Shown piece by piece: positions 55,801 through 61,950 of a stretch of 64,000 nt of DNA (positions are counted from its first letter, which is position 1; every line of letters begins with the position of its first letter). Origin of the DNA: Aquabacter sp965279295 (lineage in GTDB: Bacteria; Pseudomonadota; Alphaproteobacteria; Rhizobiales; Xanthobacteraceae); the NCBI GenBank assembly GCA_965279295.1, contig CBDIHQ010000013.1; one strand, 5' to 3'. The position numbers and the translations under genes were made by a program. The notes below the pieces were generated by a model, which saw only the letters and a program-made list of their open reading frames with translations, was not told the origin of the DNA and made no database searches.

Positions 55801-57916
55801 CGGCGGCGGAGCCGCCACTGCCGCCACTCCCGCCGATGCCCATAACGACCGAGGTTCCCGCCGCAACACTGCCGGCGATGCTCGCGCCGCCGCTGCCGCC
55901 GCCGCCACCGATGGACTGTGCCAGCAGAGCGGGCGAATCCGCACCGGTGGTGGTCAAGGCACCGCCGTTCGAGCCGCCATAGATTTCCCCGCTATCGCCG
56001 CCCGATCCGCCGGAACCGCCGAACGACACAGCGAAGCTCGCCGCCTCGGCCCCGGACAGCGAGACCGCATACCCTCCCGCACCGCCGCCGCCGCCGATGG
56101 ACTGCACGGCAATGGCCGGGGAGCCGGTCCCCTGGGTGGAGATCGTCACCGAAGCTGAAAGATTCGGCGCGTCCATGTTATTGTCGCCGCTCAGAATGCA
56201 CGTATAGCTTGCTTTTGCGGCCTGGCTGTACGTGTTGCAGTTGACCCCGACGTACGAGCTCACGCCGCCGCCGCCGCCGGAACCGCCGCCGCCCATCGCC
56301 AAAGACGCAGCCCCGGCCATGGAGAAGGCCACCGCACCGCCGCCGGAGCCGCCGCCGCCGCCGATGGACTGGGCCAGGATGCCGGCCGAATTCACTTCCA
56401 CCGTGGTGATCGAACCGGTGTTCGCCACCAGCACGAGGTTGCCGGCGCCGCCGCCACCGCCGGTACCGCCGAGCGCCAGTGCTGCGCCGGCCACCTCCGA
56501 ATAGGAGCCGGAGAGGCCGAAGCCGCCCAGCCCGCCGCCGCCGCCGATCGATTGCGCGAGGATGCCCACGGCACCGCCCGCGCTGGAGGTCGGCGCCGCG
56601 CCGCCGTTACAGGAATTGCCGGTGCAGATGGCGGCGCCGTCCGCGTTGGAGACGAAGACATTGGCGCCGTCGCCGCCATCGCCGCCGGTGCCGCCAATGG
56701 CGACGCTCAGGCCCGGCGCGCCGCTGAAGGCCATCCCGCCGCTGCCGCCCGCGCCGCCGATGGACTGCGCAAAAATGCCCACGGACGAGGCGCTGGTCAG
56801 CGTGATGTTGCCGGTATTGAAGACGTTCACAGTGCCGGAGGTGCCGGCGAGGCCGCCGCTTGCGCCCAGGGCGATCAGCCCGGCGGAGATGCCGGCATTG
56901 CCGCCGCCGCCGCCGACCGACTGGGCATAGATGCCGTGCCCGCCCTGCTGGCCGGAGCTGAGGTTGGCATAATTCTGGACCAGGATGCCGCCGGCATTCC
57001 CGCCGTAGCCGCCGCCGCCGCCGCTGCCGCCGAACCAGCCGCCGGCCGAGCCGCCATTGCCGCCGTTGCCGCCGATGCTCTGGGCGAAGATCGGGATCGC
57101 GGCGCTCGAGGAGACGGCTGCGTTGTTGTAGATGGTGACGCCGCCGCCCGCGCCGCCCTGGCCGGCCTGCCCGCCATTGCCGCTGCTCACGGAGCTGTCT
57201 TCATTGCCGCCGTTGCCGCCCTGGCCGCCGACGCTCTGCGCCCACAGGCCGTAGGAGATGGTGTTGCTGCTGGTGACGCCGCCGGTCGCCGAGACCGTAG
57301 AGTCATTGCTCAGGGTCACGGCGCCGCCATTTCCGCCTGTGCCGCCGTTGCCGCCGTTGTATTCGGTGGAATTGGTGCGCCCGCCCTGGCCGCCCGCGCC
57401 GCCCTGGCTGTAGGCGACGACGGCGGTTCCGCTGAAGCTGTTGGCGCCGGCGCCGGCCTCCACGGTGAGGGTAACGGTACCGCCCACCGCGCCATTGCCG
57501 CCGCCGCGCCCGGCAAAGCCGCAACTGATGCCGCCGCCGCCCTCGCCGCCTGAACCGCCGGTGCTGCTGGCGAGCGCGAGGGTGCCGTTATAGCTCGCGC
57601 CGGCCGCCAGATTGTTGGGGGCGGTGATGATGGCATTTGGGCCTGTCGAGCCGTCGTGGCCGTCGGTCGGCGCATCGCAGCCGTCGGAATCCGCGCCGTT
57701 GCCTCCGTTGGAACCCGGCATCTGGAGGATCGTGCCGTAGCTCGGGCCTAAGGTGGGCGCGGTGATGACGGTGGCGCTCTGCGCGAACGCGGCCCCGCTC
57801 AGAGTGCAGGAAAGCGCCGCCGCCAGGGGAATGTGAGACCAGCGGGCCGCGCGTTCCGCCGTGCGCTTCGTTCCGATGCGCAGGATGGCGGCTTGAAGGT
57901 GAAACGGCGCGCTCAT
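46832..57916 (-). CDS. Giant glycine-repeat autotransporter (3694 residues)
   Basis: The ATG at 57916 has AGGAAC upstream. A signal peptide ('HIPLAAALSCTLSGAAFAQ') is followed by about 3100 residues built from a unit of roughly 60-75 residues. Each unit contains a core of the form (G/A)I(L/F)AQS(I/V)GGGGGxGG followed by a Ser/Ala-rich strand and 'LGGSGGSGG'-like turns. I count 44 good copies and one degenerate last copy ('GILAQSTTDPIINVG'). After a short non-repeat stretch the barrel domain runs from about 47660 to the end ('FAKSVWATPMGSATSGG' to 'SGTLRISW'). It is probably a surface fibre or adhesin. An acidic proline-rich insert interrupts it near 52.5-52.65 kb. No enzymatic motif was seen. 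Confidence 0.92.
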   Translation of the reverse strand: MSAPFHLQAAILRIGTKRTAERAARWSHIPLAAALSCTLSGAAFAQSATVITAPTLGPSYGTILQMPGSNGGNGADSDGCDAPTDGHDGSTGPNAIITAPNNLAAGASYNGTLALASSTGGSGGEGGGGISCGFAGRGGGNGAVGGTVTLTVEAGAGANSFSGTAVVAYSQGGAGGQGGRTNSTEYNGGNGGTGGNGGAVTLSNDSTVSATGGVTSSNTISYGLWAQSVGGQGGNGGNEDSSVSSGNGGQAGQGGAGGGVTIYNNAAVSSSAAIPIFAQSIGGNGGNGGSAGGWFGGSGGGGGYGGNAGGILVQNYANLSSGQQGGHGIYAQSVGGGGGNAGISAGLIALGASGGLAGTSGTVNVFNTGNITLTSASSVGIFAQSIGGAGGSGGMAFSGAPGLSVAIGGTGGDGGDGANVFVSNADGAAICTGNSCNGGAAPTSSAGGAVGILAQSIGGGGGLGGFGLSGSYSEVAGAALALGGTGGGGGAGNLVLVANTGSITTVEVNSAGILAQSIGGGGGSGGGAVAFSMAGAASLAMGGGGSGGGGGVSSYVGVNCNTYSQAAKASYTCILSGDNNMDAPNLSASVTISTQGTGSPAIAVQSIGGGGGAGGYAVSLSGAEAASFAVSFGGSGGSGGDSGEIYGGSNGGALTTTGADSPALLAQSIGGGGGSGGASIAGSVAAGTSVVMGIGGSGGSGGSAAEVIAENPGGIITTTGARSYGIIAQSIGGGGGAGGSTISANAAGVISASLTVGGKGGSGGAGNFVYLYNEDYSNSGGTSGAITTSGYGASALVAQSIGGGGGNGGFDVTASMSVGGSIAVIGGGAGGGGNSGSAAEVRNWGALTTSGGGAPVILVQSIGGGGGNGGFSVAADVAMGSAASLSVGGTGGGGSGGSYVYAYNYGNITADASGTGNAPGILVQSIGGGGGNGGYSAVGSLTGEYSATLAIGGGGGGGGSAQSVFITDQASVTTSGPLSPGIVAQSMGGGGGNGGFAVSGSLGADASIAASVGGSGGSGGSSRGVELYQSVGPISTSGNQSSGILAQSIGGSGGSAGWDFAGALGDGAAASVSIGGKGGAGGTAGPVAVEVASGSNISTYGMLSSGVIAQSIGGTGGTGGFSAAAAGSNVIAASVALGGSGGDGGVAGPVVVLVDANVSTNGAQSLGIIAQSIGGSGGNGGSAMAGSAATGAAGAKVAVGAAASVGGTGGTGQNAGSVAVTSTHLIVTNGVGSVGLLAQSIGGGGGNGGSSRAFSATQSSGDANSGSASVAIGGDGAVAGSGGSVLVEMVGVILTGNVEQPGDFSAGIVAQSIGGSGGNGGSADANAIAGTMSASIAVGGGGGSGGTGGDVVVRSNVLARKPGILTYGAQASAIYAQSVGGGGGNGGWSQTNSSSNNYAAGLAIGGWGSGGGDAGSVYVASGGQLETFGVNSAAIFAQSVGGGGGNGGAASSVATGTPGGEVSGGVASVTGGGLASAASKAAADLSATEPAASTTAPDTGAAASLSIGGYGGQGGTGGTVVVNSNSLIYTFGNLSGGIFAQSVGGGGGNGGSSSANANGGKYAGAISLGGGGATGGTGGGVTVTNSNSIYTFGMQSGGVFAQSVGGGGGNGGAASSPATGGTAALSFGLGGTGAGGGTAGVVAIINRGDISTSGENSVGLFAQSVGGGGGNGGTSLSSAVATDPTPTASAGSSANTGTISGTASGSTSNSSSAGNTSSGSKGTQSAADGGTALAMSIGGAGGSGGAGGAVSILNTRSITTGEGSAPTPPVPPQPEDEVEPEDSAEVSTVSVSAPTVTPAATSAGNSGAIFAQSVGGGGGSGGSSTTNSSGSKSSVALSLGGSGSGAGVGGIVSVETVGSLVTFGPSSSAVFAQSVGGGGGSGGSSSTTSGGGGSTSIALGLGGSGAGGGEGGTVDVRVLSGTAMVTLGDGSYGIFAQSVGGGGGSGGAFSAAATAASTSDTGSGSASGSSSGTSSSSTNGVAIAAGLGGSGGAGGAGGAVSVFSDNAIQTLGAGAAGIYAQSVGGGGGSAGSSTTNANSGTYALSFGLGGSGGVGGIGGTVAVSDTRTIETRGVLAYGILAQSIGGGGGAAGSSSSTSAGGSTASIDMAMGGTGGSGQVGGTVTVTLTGAIATQGAGATGVLAQSIGGGGGAGGSSLGSASQGDVSASFGLGGSGGTGGNSALVSVSSSDSIYTTGANAGAIVAQSIGGGGGMGGSSTTSAGDSGKINASFALGGSGGSGGAGAEVIVTTLAPAYLPYLPLISTTGANANGIFAQSVGGGGGAGGASNSSTSGTNGNAVTFALGGAGAGGGIGGIVTVSGGAGAISTTGANASGIFAQSVGGGGGSGGAASSSATNTGDFTVALGLGGSGGAGGVGGVVTVNADEDQIVTTGHLSYGIFAQSIGGGGGTAGSSSSASSGGSDASVSMSLGGSGGSGQTGGTVSVTSSALVATSGHAANGIFVQSVGGGGGAGGASTSTATGGDVSTALSLGGSGGSGGNGNAVALVNNGGVSTQGSGAAALMVQSIGGGGGFGGAVNSSSGGSGNTSTQFALGGSGAGGGEGGNVTVNSGTSASVALYTSGANAAGIFAQSIGGGGGAGGSSNTSSSGTPNVSVGFALGGSGGGGGGAGVVAVTTGAGSIVTSGLNATGIFAQSVGGGGGSGGSIDTLTSSTATYAANFALGGSGGTGGTGSSATVTNGSAILTSGALAHGIFVQSLGGGGGSAGAAASSTATSGSVSLGIAIGGSGGSGQSAGQVVVENNGAITTTGILAMAIAAQSVGGGGGMGGFAIVDGGTPGVSMSAGAALGGTGGSGSSGESVSVTSTQAIVTQGYLSTAVLAQSIGGGGGIAGVGTSGNSTVVDGLISLGGTGGGGGNGGAVTTILSGSISTNAALSVGILAQSIGGGGGFSAIFANELGLGGGSCGSGGTVNVQSSAAISTTHSAAVGILAQSVGGGGGLGFAVEKAYLGGASGTSDGGTVTITSNGNISTSGGGAPAIIAQSVGGGGGISLSNGGDVAAFMSAGSGNGGNVTVTVNAAIKTTGADADGVIAQSVGGGGGMVLTGNGMELYAAKGSGSAGLVTVNANASITVSGSGSRGILAQSTTDPIINVGTGVAITGGVGGVAIESDGPENVINNAGILSTFDGAEGLAIRVTSGVGTVNNSGQILGNLALVVGADNLVHNLASGTILAGSSLDLGGTGRLQNDGLLRSGAANPGTTLIDGALLQSGSGVIQVRFDQGSGTSDVFHITGTAALSGAINPVPFNPGLIMPGQITNTFIVADGGITTSGLSILGQTAILSYALSGVGDSLTLSTTVNFTPAGLSPRDMRIGALIGAIQTAGSSSLFQVIVPALIAMPSVVSLSQGYETVAGGAASLVPQATLGAAAFAINAVTGQLDHFRTGTTLAAPQDGNAAPAADSGFAKSVWATPMGSATSGGGISGQTFGGTIGIDAELPNLPLLLGGAVNYSDTSLSAANFGASTSTSYGGASLYGLYRSGSAYVSAIATLGYGSSNLDRNLYGLGINLSTSSGFDSTVLGGRIEAGYAFAIPGTHASITPFVAFQPMQLWQGTASESFGALGSGLTYDATTITALPTYVGIQLDGIWTAPGGVGLAPFLRLAWMHDFSPSRDVPRSFAELPGLSFSGNALPTVTDAADIHAGLQFKTGPNMSFYAALDAQVASSYSTIGASGTLRISW
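48600..57260 (-). repeat. 44 tandem AQS(I/V)GGGGG protein repeats
   Basis: On the plus strand the repeat is seen as GCCGCCGCCGCC followed by (G/A)A(C/T)(T/G)G(G/C)GC, once about every 180-220 bases. Early copies have I in the core, the middle block (about 50.8-53.8 kb) prefers 'IFAQSVGGGGG', and later copies mix both, which suggests local duplications. The repeats lie within the coding frame and are not an array of separate elements. Confidence 0.85.
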
Positions 57917-58279
57917 CGCATGTTCCTGTCAGGCTTCAGGGTCCTGGCAGGTCGCTTAGCTAGAGCGTAACTGCACGGCGGGTGCGTTAGTAGGACGGAC
58001 CCTAGCCCATTGGAAGATCAGTGCAATGTGGAAAATTGGCCGTAACCGCGATGCTGCGACCTTGGCTATGGATCGCCCCCCAAAGGCTCTGCCTGCCGAG
58101 CGAGCGAAAGAAGCTACTTTGATCGTGCTATAGGGAGATCTTAACGCGGCTTCCATCACTTCAATTAAACTTCACAAATCAAAAATTTTGAGAGGCTTGC
58201 CGTATTCTGCAATTTCAATGGCTAAGTGTCTCATTTCTTAGTCTCAAAAGTGCGCCGCAGCGAACGCGACGCTTGCCTT
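57917..58279. other. Intergenic region upstream of the second giant autotransporter
   Basis: No gene is recognised here. The stretch must contain the promoter of the autotransporter. The part around 58130-58220 is AT-rich, but I cannot place -35 and -10 boxes reliably. Confidence 0.4.
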
Positions 58280-58389
58280 TGCGGCCGGTGTTGGCACGTC
58301 ATGGAACAGAGCAGTAGCGCTCTGGTAACACGGTCCGATACCTTGGTGTCGACGTGGAGGATGCGCTGCTCCTGGCGGAGCGAACCTAA
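58280..58389 (+). pseudogene. C-terminal relic of a tyrosine recombinase/integrase
   Basis: The frame ending at the TAA 58387-58389 reads 'NTVRYLGVDVEDALLLAERT', the typical last residues of a phage-type integrase family common in Rhizobiales, including the catalytic tyrosine of 'TVRYLG'. About 30 bases upstream, in another frame, 'WHVMEQSS' resembles the preceding 'GHxxxEST' motif, so a frameshift separates them. Nothing further upstream fits. The stretch 58390-58656 holds no gene that I recognise. Confidence 0.5.
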
Positions 58390-58656
58390 ATCTGAACTCA
58401 AGCGGTTATCCGTCTCATCGCGGATCACCACTTCGATGCGCAGGATATGTTGTTTGCTTGTCGATCTTGGGATGGGAAGCGGTCAGTCAGCTTTCGGGCC
58501 GACAAGGGCAGAAGCTGACTCCGGTATCGCAAAATCGACGGCACCGAATTGTCAGAGAAGAATCTGTAGCAAAGTCGAGTGCGAAAGTCCGACTTGCGCG
58601 ACAGACATTTGCGATACACGTACCGGAAACCGGCACGCTGCGGACGTGGTGCAGGC

Positions 58657-59385
58657 TCAGGATTTCCGAGACAATGGCGACGTGCGCCAGTCTGACGGAA
58701 GATTGAATGTGCCGCTGAACCCAGCCTCGCCGGCGCGTGTGATACGCAGAGCACGGCTTTCGGCCGTGCGATCGATCCAGCGGAGCGCAAGGGACCGATC
58801 GAGAAGGGCAGCGCCTAGACGGCCGGCAAGGTGTGACCGTCGCTCGCTCCAATCGAGGCAGGTTCGGCAAAGCAGGCGTTTAGAACGTGTCGCTTCGTCC
58901 AGATCAATGCCGAAATCACAGAAGAAACGCCGCCCTTCGTCGGTCACAAGGCCGGCTCCATCTGCCAGCATGACATAGTTCCTGCCTGTCAAAACGTCCG
59001 CCAGGGCAATGGCGAGACGACCGGCCATATGGTCGTAGCAAGTGCGGGCAAGGCGCAGCGCCTCGTCTTTCGGTCCGATCGGGTGATAACGCTTTGGCCC
59101 GCTCGCCGCGACCGCCATCAGAGCATGAATGGCGTGCGCCACATCGGGCGAGGCCAGCCGATAATAGCGATGCCGCCCCTGCTTCTCGACGGAGATCAAT
59201 TCGGCTTCTGTAAGCTTGCCAAGATGGCCGCTCGTGGTCTGCGCGGTCACGCCGGCATGTCGCGCCAGCTCGCCTGCCGTCAAAGCCTGTCCGCCCATTA
59301 ATGCGGAAAGCATGTTGGCGCGCGCTGCATCCCCGATCAGGCTTGCAACCTCGGCAATCGTATTCCCCGAAGCAACATTCGACAT
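58657..59385 (-). CDS. ArsR-family regulator with C-terminal CxDWSERR domain
   Basis: 242 residues, about twice a minimal ArsR. The winged helix is at residues 10-85 ('LARHAGVTAQTTSGHLGKLT', 'RHRYYRLASPDVAHAI'). The extended C-terminal domain carries 'CRTCLDWSERRSHLAGRLGA', a signature of a long ArsR subgroup, with two close cysteines as a possible ligand or redox site. It is divergent from an EamA transporter gene with 124 bases between the starts; GCCGAAC/GTTCGGC half-sites occur in that gap. It probably represses the transporter and itself; the inducer is unknown. Confidence 0.88.
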   Translation of the reverse strand: MSNVASGNTIAEVASLIGDAARANMLSALMGGQALTAGELARHAGVTAQTTSGHLGKLTEAELISVEKQGRHRYYRLASPDVAHAIHALMAVAASGPKRYHPIGPKDEALRLARTCYDHMAGRLAIALADVLTGRNYVMLADGAGLVTDEGRRFFCDFGIDLDEATRSKRLLCRTCLDWSERRSHLAGRLGAALLDRSLALRWIDRTAESRALRITRAGEAGFSGTFNLPSDWRTSPLSRKS

Positions 59386-59400
59386 GCCCGGAGTTTAGCA

Positions 59401-59446
59401 GCCGAACGCAGTGTCGTCAGCGCTAAATAGTTCGGCCAGCGCCGAA
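59401..59446. promoter_or_regulatory. Candidate ArsR operators in the divergent region
   Basis: Three half-sites alternate in direction: GCCGAAC (59401-59407), GTTCGGC (59430-59436) and GCCGAA (59441-59446). The last two form TTCGGC-CAGC-GCCGAA. They lie 16-61 bases upstream of the ArsR start. Confidence 0.45.
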
Positions 59447-59509
59447 ACATCCTGCTCTCGATTTCCAGTAGGAAAAAAATCAAAGCCGCACCAGAGAAAC
59501 AGGAAAACA

Positions 59510-60403
59510 ATGGCTCGTAAGACAAACATAACAACGGAATTAGCGTTGCTTCTGGCCCTATCGACGCTTTGGGGAGCGTCCTATAGCTTCATCAAGATCG
59601 GCGTAGAAACTATTCCGCCTGTCACCCTGATCGCGGCCAGAACCCTTGTTGCCGGGGTCGTGCTTGTCGCCATTCTCCATCTGCGTGGGCTGAAGCTGCC
59701 TACTGATAGACAAGTTTGGGGACGCTTCCTGTTTCAAGCCTGCCTCAACAGTGTCGTGCCCTTCACCCTGATCGCGTGGGCCGAGCAAACCACCGACGCG
59801 GGCCTCGCGACGATCCTCAATTCCACTTCGCCAATCTTCACGTTCCTGCTGACGGCGCTAATTACGCGCCACGAAGCCGTCACCGGCCGCACGCTATTCG
59901 GCGTTGCGGCCGGGTTGACCGGAACATGCCTGATCGTCGGTGTCCAAGCGCTCGGTGGCTTCGGACATGAGCTGTCGGCGCAACTCGCCATTGTCGCGGC
60001 CACAATCTGCTATGCCGGCGCTGCGATCTTCGGCAAAAACTTCAAGGGCCTCGATCCGATGATGCCGGCTGCTGGCTCGCTGATCTGCGGCGCGGCGATT
60101 CTCATCCCGGTCAGTCTCATTGTAGATCAGCCGTGGACCTTGGCACCGAGCACCGATTCCACCCTCGCGCTCCTTGCTCTTTCGGTTTTCTCCACAGCGT
60201 TGGCTTTCGTGATCTATTTCCGGCTCGTGCAAACGCTCGGCTCTGTCGGCACAACGGCGCAAGCCTATCTCCGTGTGCCGATCGGTGTTGCGATCGGCGT
60301 CCTGTTTCTTGGGGAAACGCTGTCCCCAACGGCATGGATAGGTCTGGCCTGCGTCGTGGCTGGCGTTATTGCCATGACGCTACCTATTAGGAAGCAGGGA
60401 TGA
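59510..60403 (+). CDS. EamA/DMT-family transporter
   Basis: 297 residues from the ATG at 59510 with AACAGGAAAA upstream; the frame opens 99 bases earlier but that part reads as promoter sequence. Ten hydrophobic segments form two EamA halves: 'LLALSTLWGASYSFIKIGVE' at the start of the first and 'AQLAIVAATICYAGAAIFGK' at the start of the second. Family members export metabolites, amino acids or drugs through the inner membrane. It is divergent from the ArsR-family gene and is the likely target of that regulator. Confidence 0.9.
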   Translation: MARKTNITTELALLLALSTLWGASYSFIKIGVETIPPVTLIAARTLVAGVVLVAILHLRGLKLPTDRQVWGRFLFQACLNSVVPFTLIAWAEQTTDAGLATILNSTSPIFTFLLTALITRHEAVTGRTLFGVAAGLTGTCLIVGVQALGGFGHELSAQLAIVAATICYAGAAIFGKNFKGLDPMMPAAGSLICGAAILIPVSLIVDQPWTLAPSTDSTLALLALSVFSTALAFVIYFRLVQTLGSVGTTAQAYLRVPIGVAIGVLFLGETLSPTAWIGLACVVAGVIAMTLPIRKQG

Positions 60404-60639
60404 GCGGGCATGTCATGGCTCGCCCGCATGCTCGTGACGATCTTCTCCATTTGGCCGGATCGGTGGCATCAGCGCCGCAATCTCCGTGAAATAAACGATG
60501 ACCCGCTTCGCGAACTTAATATCAGCAGTGGTGAAGTGATGAGGGAAGGTAGAAAACCGTTCTGGCCATGAACTGTAGCAACATCCCGAAACCCGCGACA
60601 GGTATGACCGAACACAACGGACGCTTGCAGGGCCGCATT

Positions 60640-60785
60640 CTAGGGCGGGCGCTGGCCTGGTTTGCCCGCCACTGTGTCCTGGTGCAGCTGATGATAACTG
60701 ATAGCGGCTCGGCCTATCGCTCCAAGCTGTTCGCCGACGTCTTGCGGGGTGTCGGCGCACGCCACGTCAGGCCGCCCCTACGCTT
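60640..60785 (+). pseudogene. IS481-type transposase fragment
   Basis: The frame reads 'RALAWFARHCVLVQLMITDS' and 'GSAYRSKLFADVLRGVGARH', matching the integrase core of IS481-like transposases around the second catalytic aspartate (pattern TDNGSAYRS, here TDSGSAYRS). The similarity is lost on both sides: the expected RTRPYxPxTNGKAERF block is corrupted. The rest of the 490-base gap 60404-60893 shows no intact gene. Confidence 0.6.
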
Positions 60786-60893
60786 CTGGAAAAGATTGGA
60801 CAACCTGCTCGACAGCGACATCAACGGCTCAAATTTATAGACGCGTTCGAAGCCATACGGCGAACTCCTGCGTTGTACGTTGAGCTGCGGGCA

Positions 60894-61421
60894 ATGGATG
60901 GGGGGTTGAGGGTGGGTGAGGAAATTTGGGCGACAGTCGTGAAGGAGTTCTCGGACGTTCCTGACGTGTCAGCCATGACTCGCATCATGTTGCGTTTGGC
61001 GTTGGCCGCATTCCTGGGCGGAGTTCTCGGATATGAACGCGAGCTTAAGAGGAGAAGCGCAGGGGTAAGGACGCACATGCTTGTAGCCGTCGGATCAGCG
61101 CTTTTTATCATTGGCCCGATGCAGAGCGGGATGCCATTGGAGGACATGTCTCGTATCTTGCAAGGTATAGTCCAGGGCATTGGGTTTCTTGGTGCCGGCG
61201 CCATCATCGTGCGAGCCAAACAGCAATTGGTGGAGGGCCTGACCACGGCTGCGAGTATCTGGGCTACCGCTGGTATTGGAGTCATTGCCGGACTTGGTCT
61301 AGAAGCTACTGCTGTATTATCGGCAGCTTTTGTCCTCATTATACTCGCGGCAGTCCCATACATCCTCCCAACGCAGTCTAAAACGGAGGTGGAAGAGGAC
61401 GACCCGCGTCCCGGAAAGTAG
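60894..61421 (+). CDS. MgtC/SapB-family membrane protein
   Basis: 175 residues from the ATG at 60894; an upstream in-frame TTG at 60873 is less likely. The membrane part shows 'MLRLALAAFLGGVLGYEREL', followed by 'RRSAGVRTHMLVAVGSALFI', 'QGIGFLGAGAIIVRA' and 'VEGLTTAASIWATAGIGVIA', which are the defining MgtC motifs. It has the short MgtC form without the long C-terminal ACT-like domain, ending in an acidic tail. MgtC proteins modulate ATP synthase or ion balance in low magnesium or acid in intracellular pathogens; other members are uncharacterised. Confidence 0.88.
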   Translation: MDGGLRVGEEIWATVVKEFSDVPDVSAMTRIMLRLALAAFLGGVLGYERELKRRSAGVRTHMLVAVGSALFIIGPMQSGMPLEDMSRILQGIVQGIGFLGAGAIIVRAKQQLVEGLTTAASIWATAGIGVIAGLGLEATAVLSAAFVLIILAAVPYILPTQSKTEVEEDDPRPGK

Positions 61422-61950
61422 TCAGAATCTGATTGCAGCGCCGCCGAGAAGACATCAAAACGTCCGACTAGGACCATCCACGCCGCAGCGGCTCAACCGG
61501 ATGCCGAGATCCACGCGGATTATCTCGCGCCGCGTCGAGAAACTATAGAACTCGGTGGTTTCCAGCCTTCGCTGATGCTGGTCAGGGACCATATTACGAC
61601 GTTTGAGGAGGCGGCGCCGCTCCCAGAAGGCTCCTCAGTTGGATATTTCCTTTCGAAGCGCGGTCTCCCGCCGATCAAGCAAGGTGGCTCGGATCGAGCT
61701 GGCTCCCGCTAATCCGCACGATCTCGGCTAACGGAGGACGAAGACCCCCCACCATCGAAGCGTAAAGTCAGACATCGACCGTTGGTTCGGCACAGGCCCC
61801 GCGCCGGTTGAGATGGATGGCGAACTCGTTTCGAATTGAGCGACGAAATCTCGGCATCCCGGCGGCTCCCTGACCCTGATTATCGACAGCACCGGGCTAA
61901 TGCAGCGCGCCGGAAGAGCAAAGCCGGATCGGCCGCCGAAGCGGCCGAAG
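61422..61950. other. Intergenic region with one unrecognised open stretch
   Basis: Between MgtC and uxuA, 529 bases contain no gene that I can name. On the plus strand a frame stays open from about 61467 to the TAA at 61710-61712 ('DYLAPRRETIELGGFQPSLM', 'EGSSVGYFLSKRGLPPIKQG') and looks protein-like, but it lacks a credible start. It may be a relic of an unknown gene. Confidence 0.25.

Noticed and set aside
48600..57260. Possible CRISPR-like or satellite array, because a short unit recurs every 180-220 bases
   Set aside because: The unit is in frame within one long gene, varies by codon substitutions, and no cas genes are present.
58226..58978. 250-codon plus-strand protein overlapping the ArsR gene
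   Set aside because: It is mostly antisense of the ArsR gene, is Arg/Ser-rich, and overlaps the integrase relic in a different frame.
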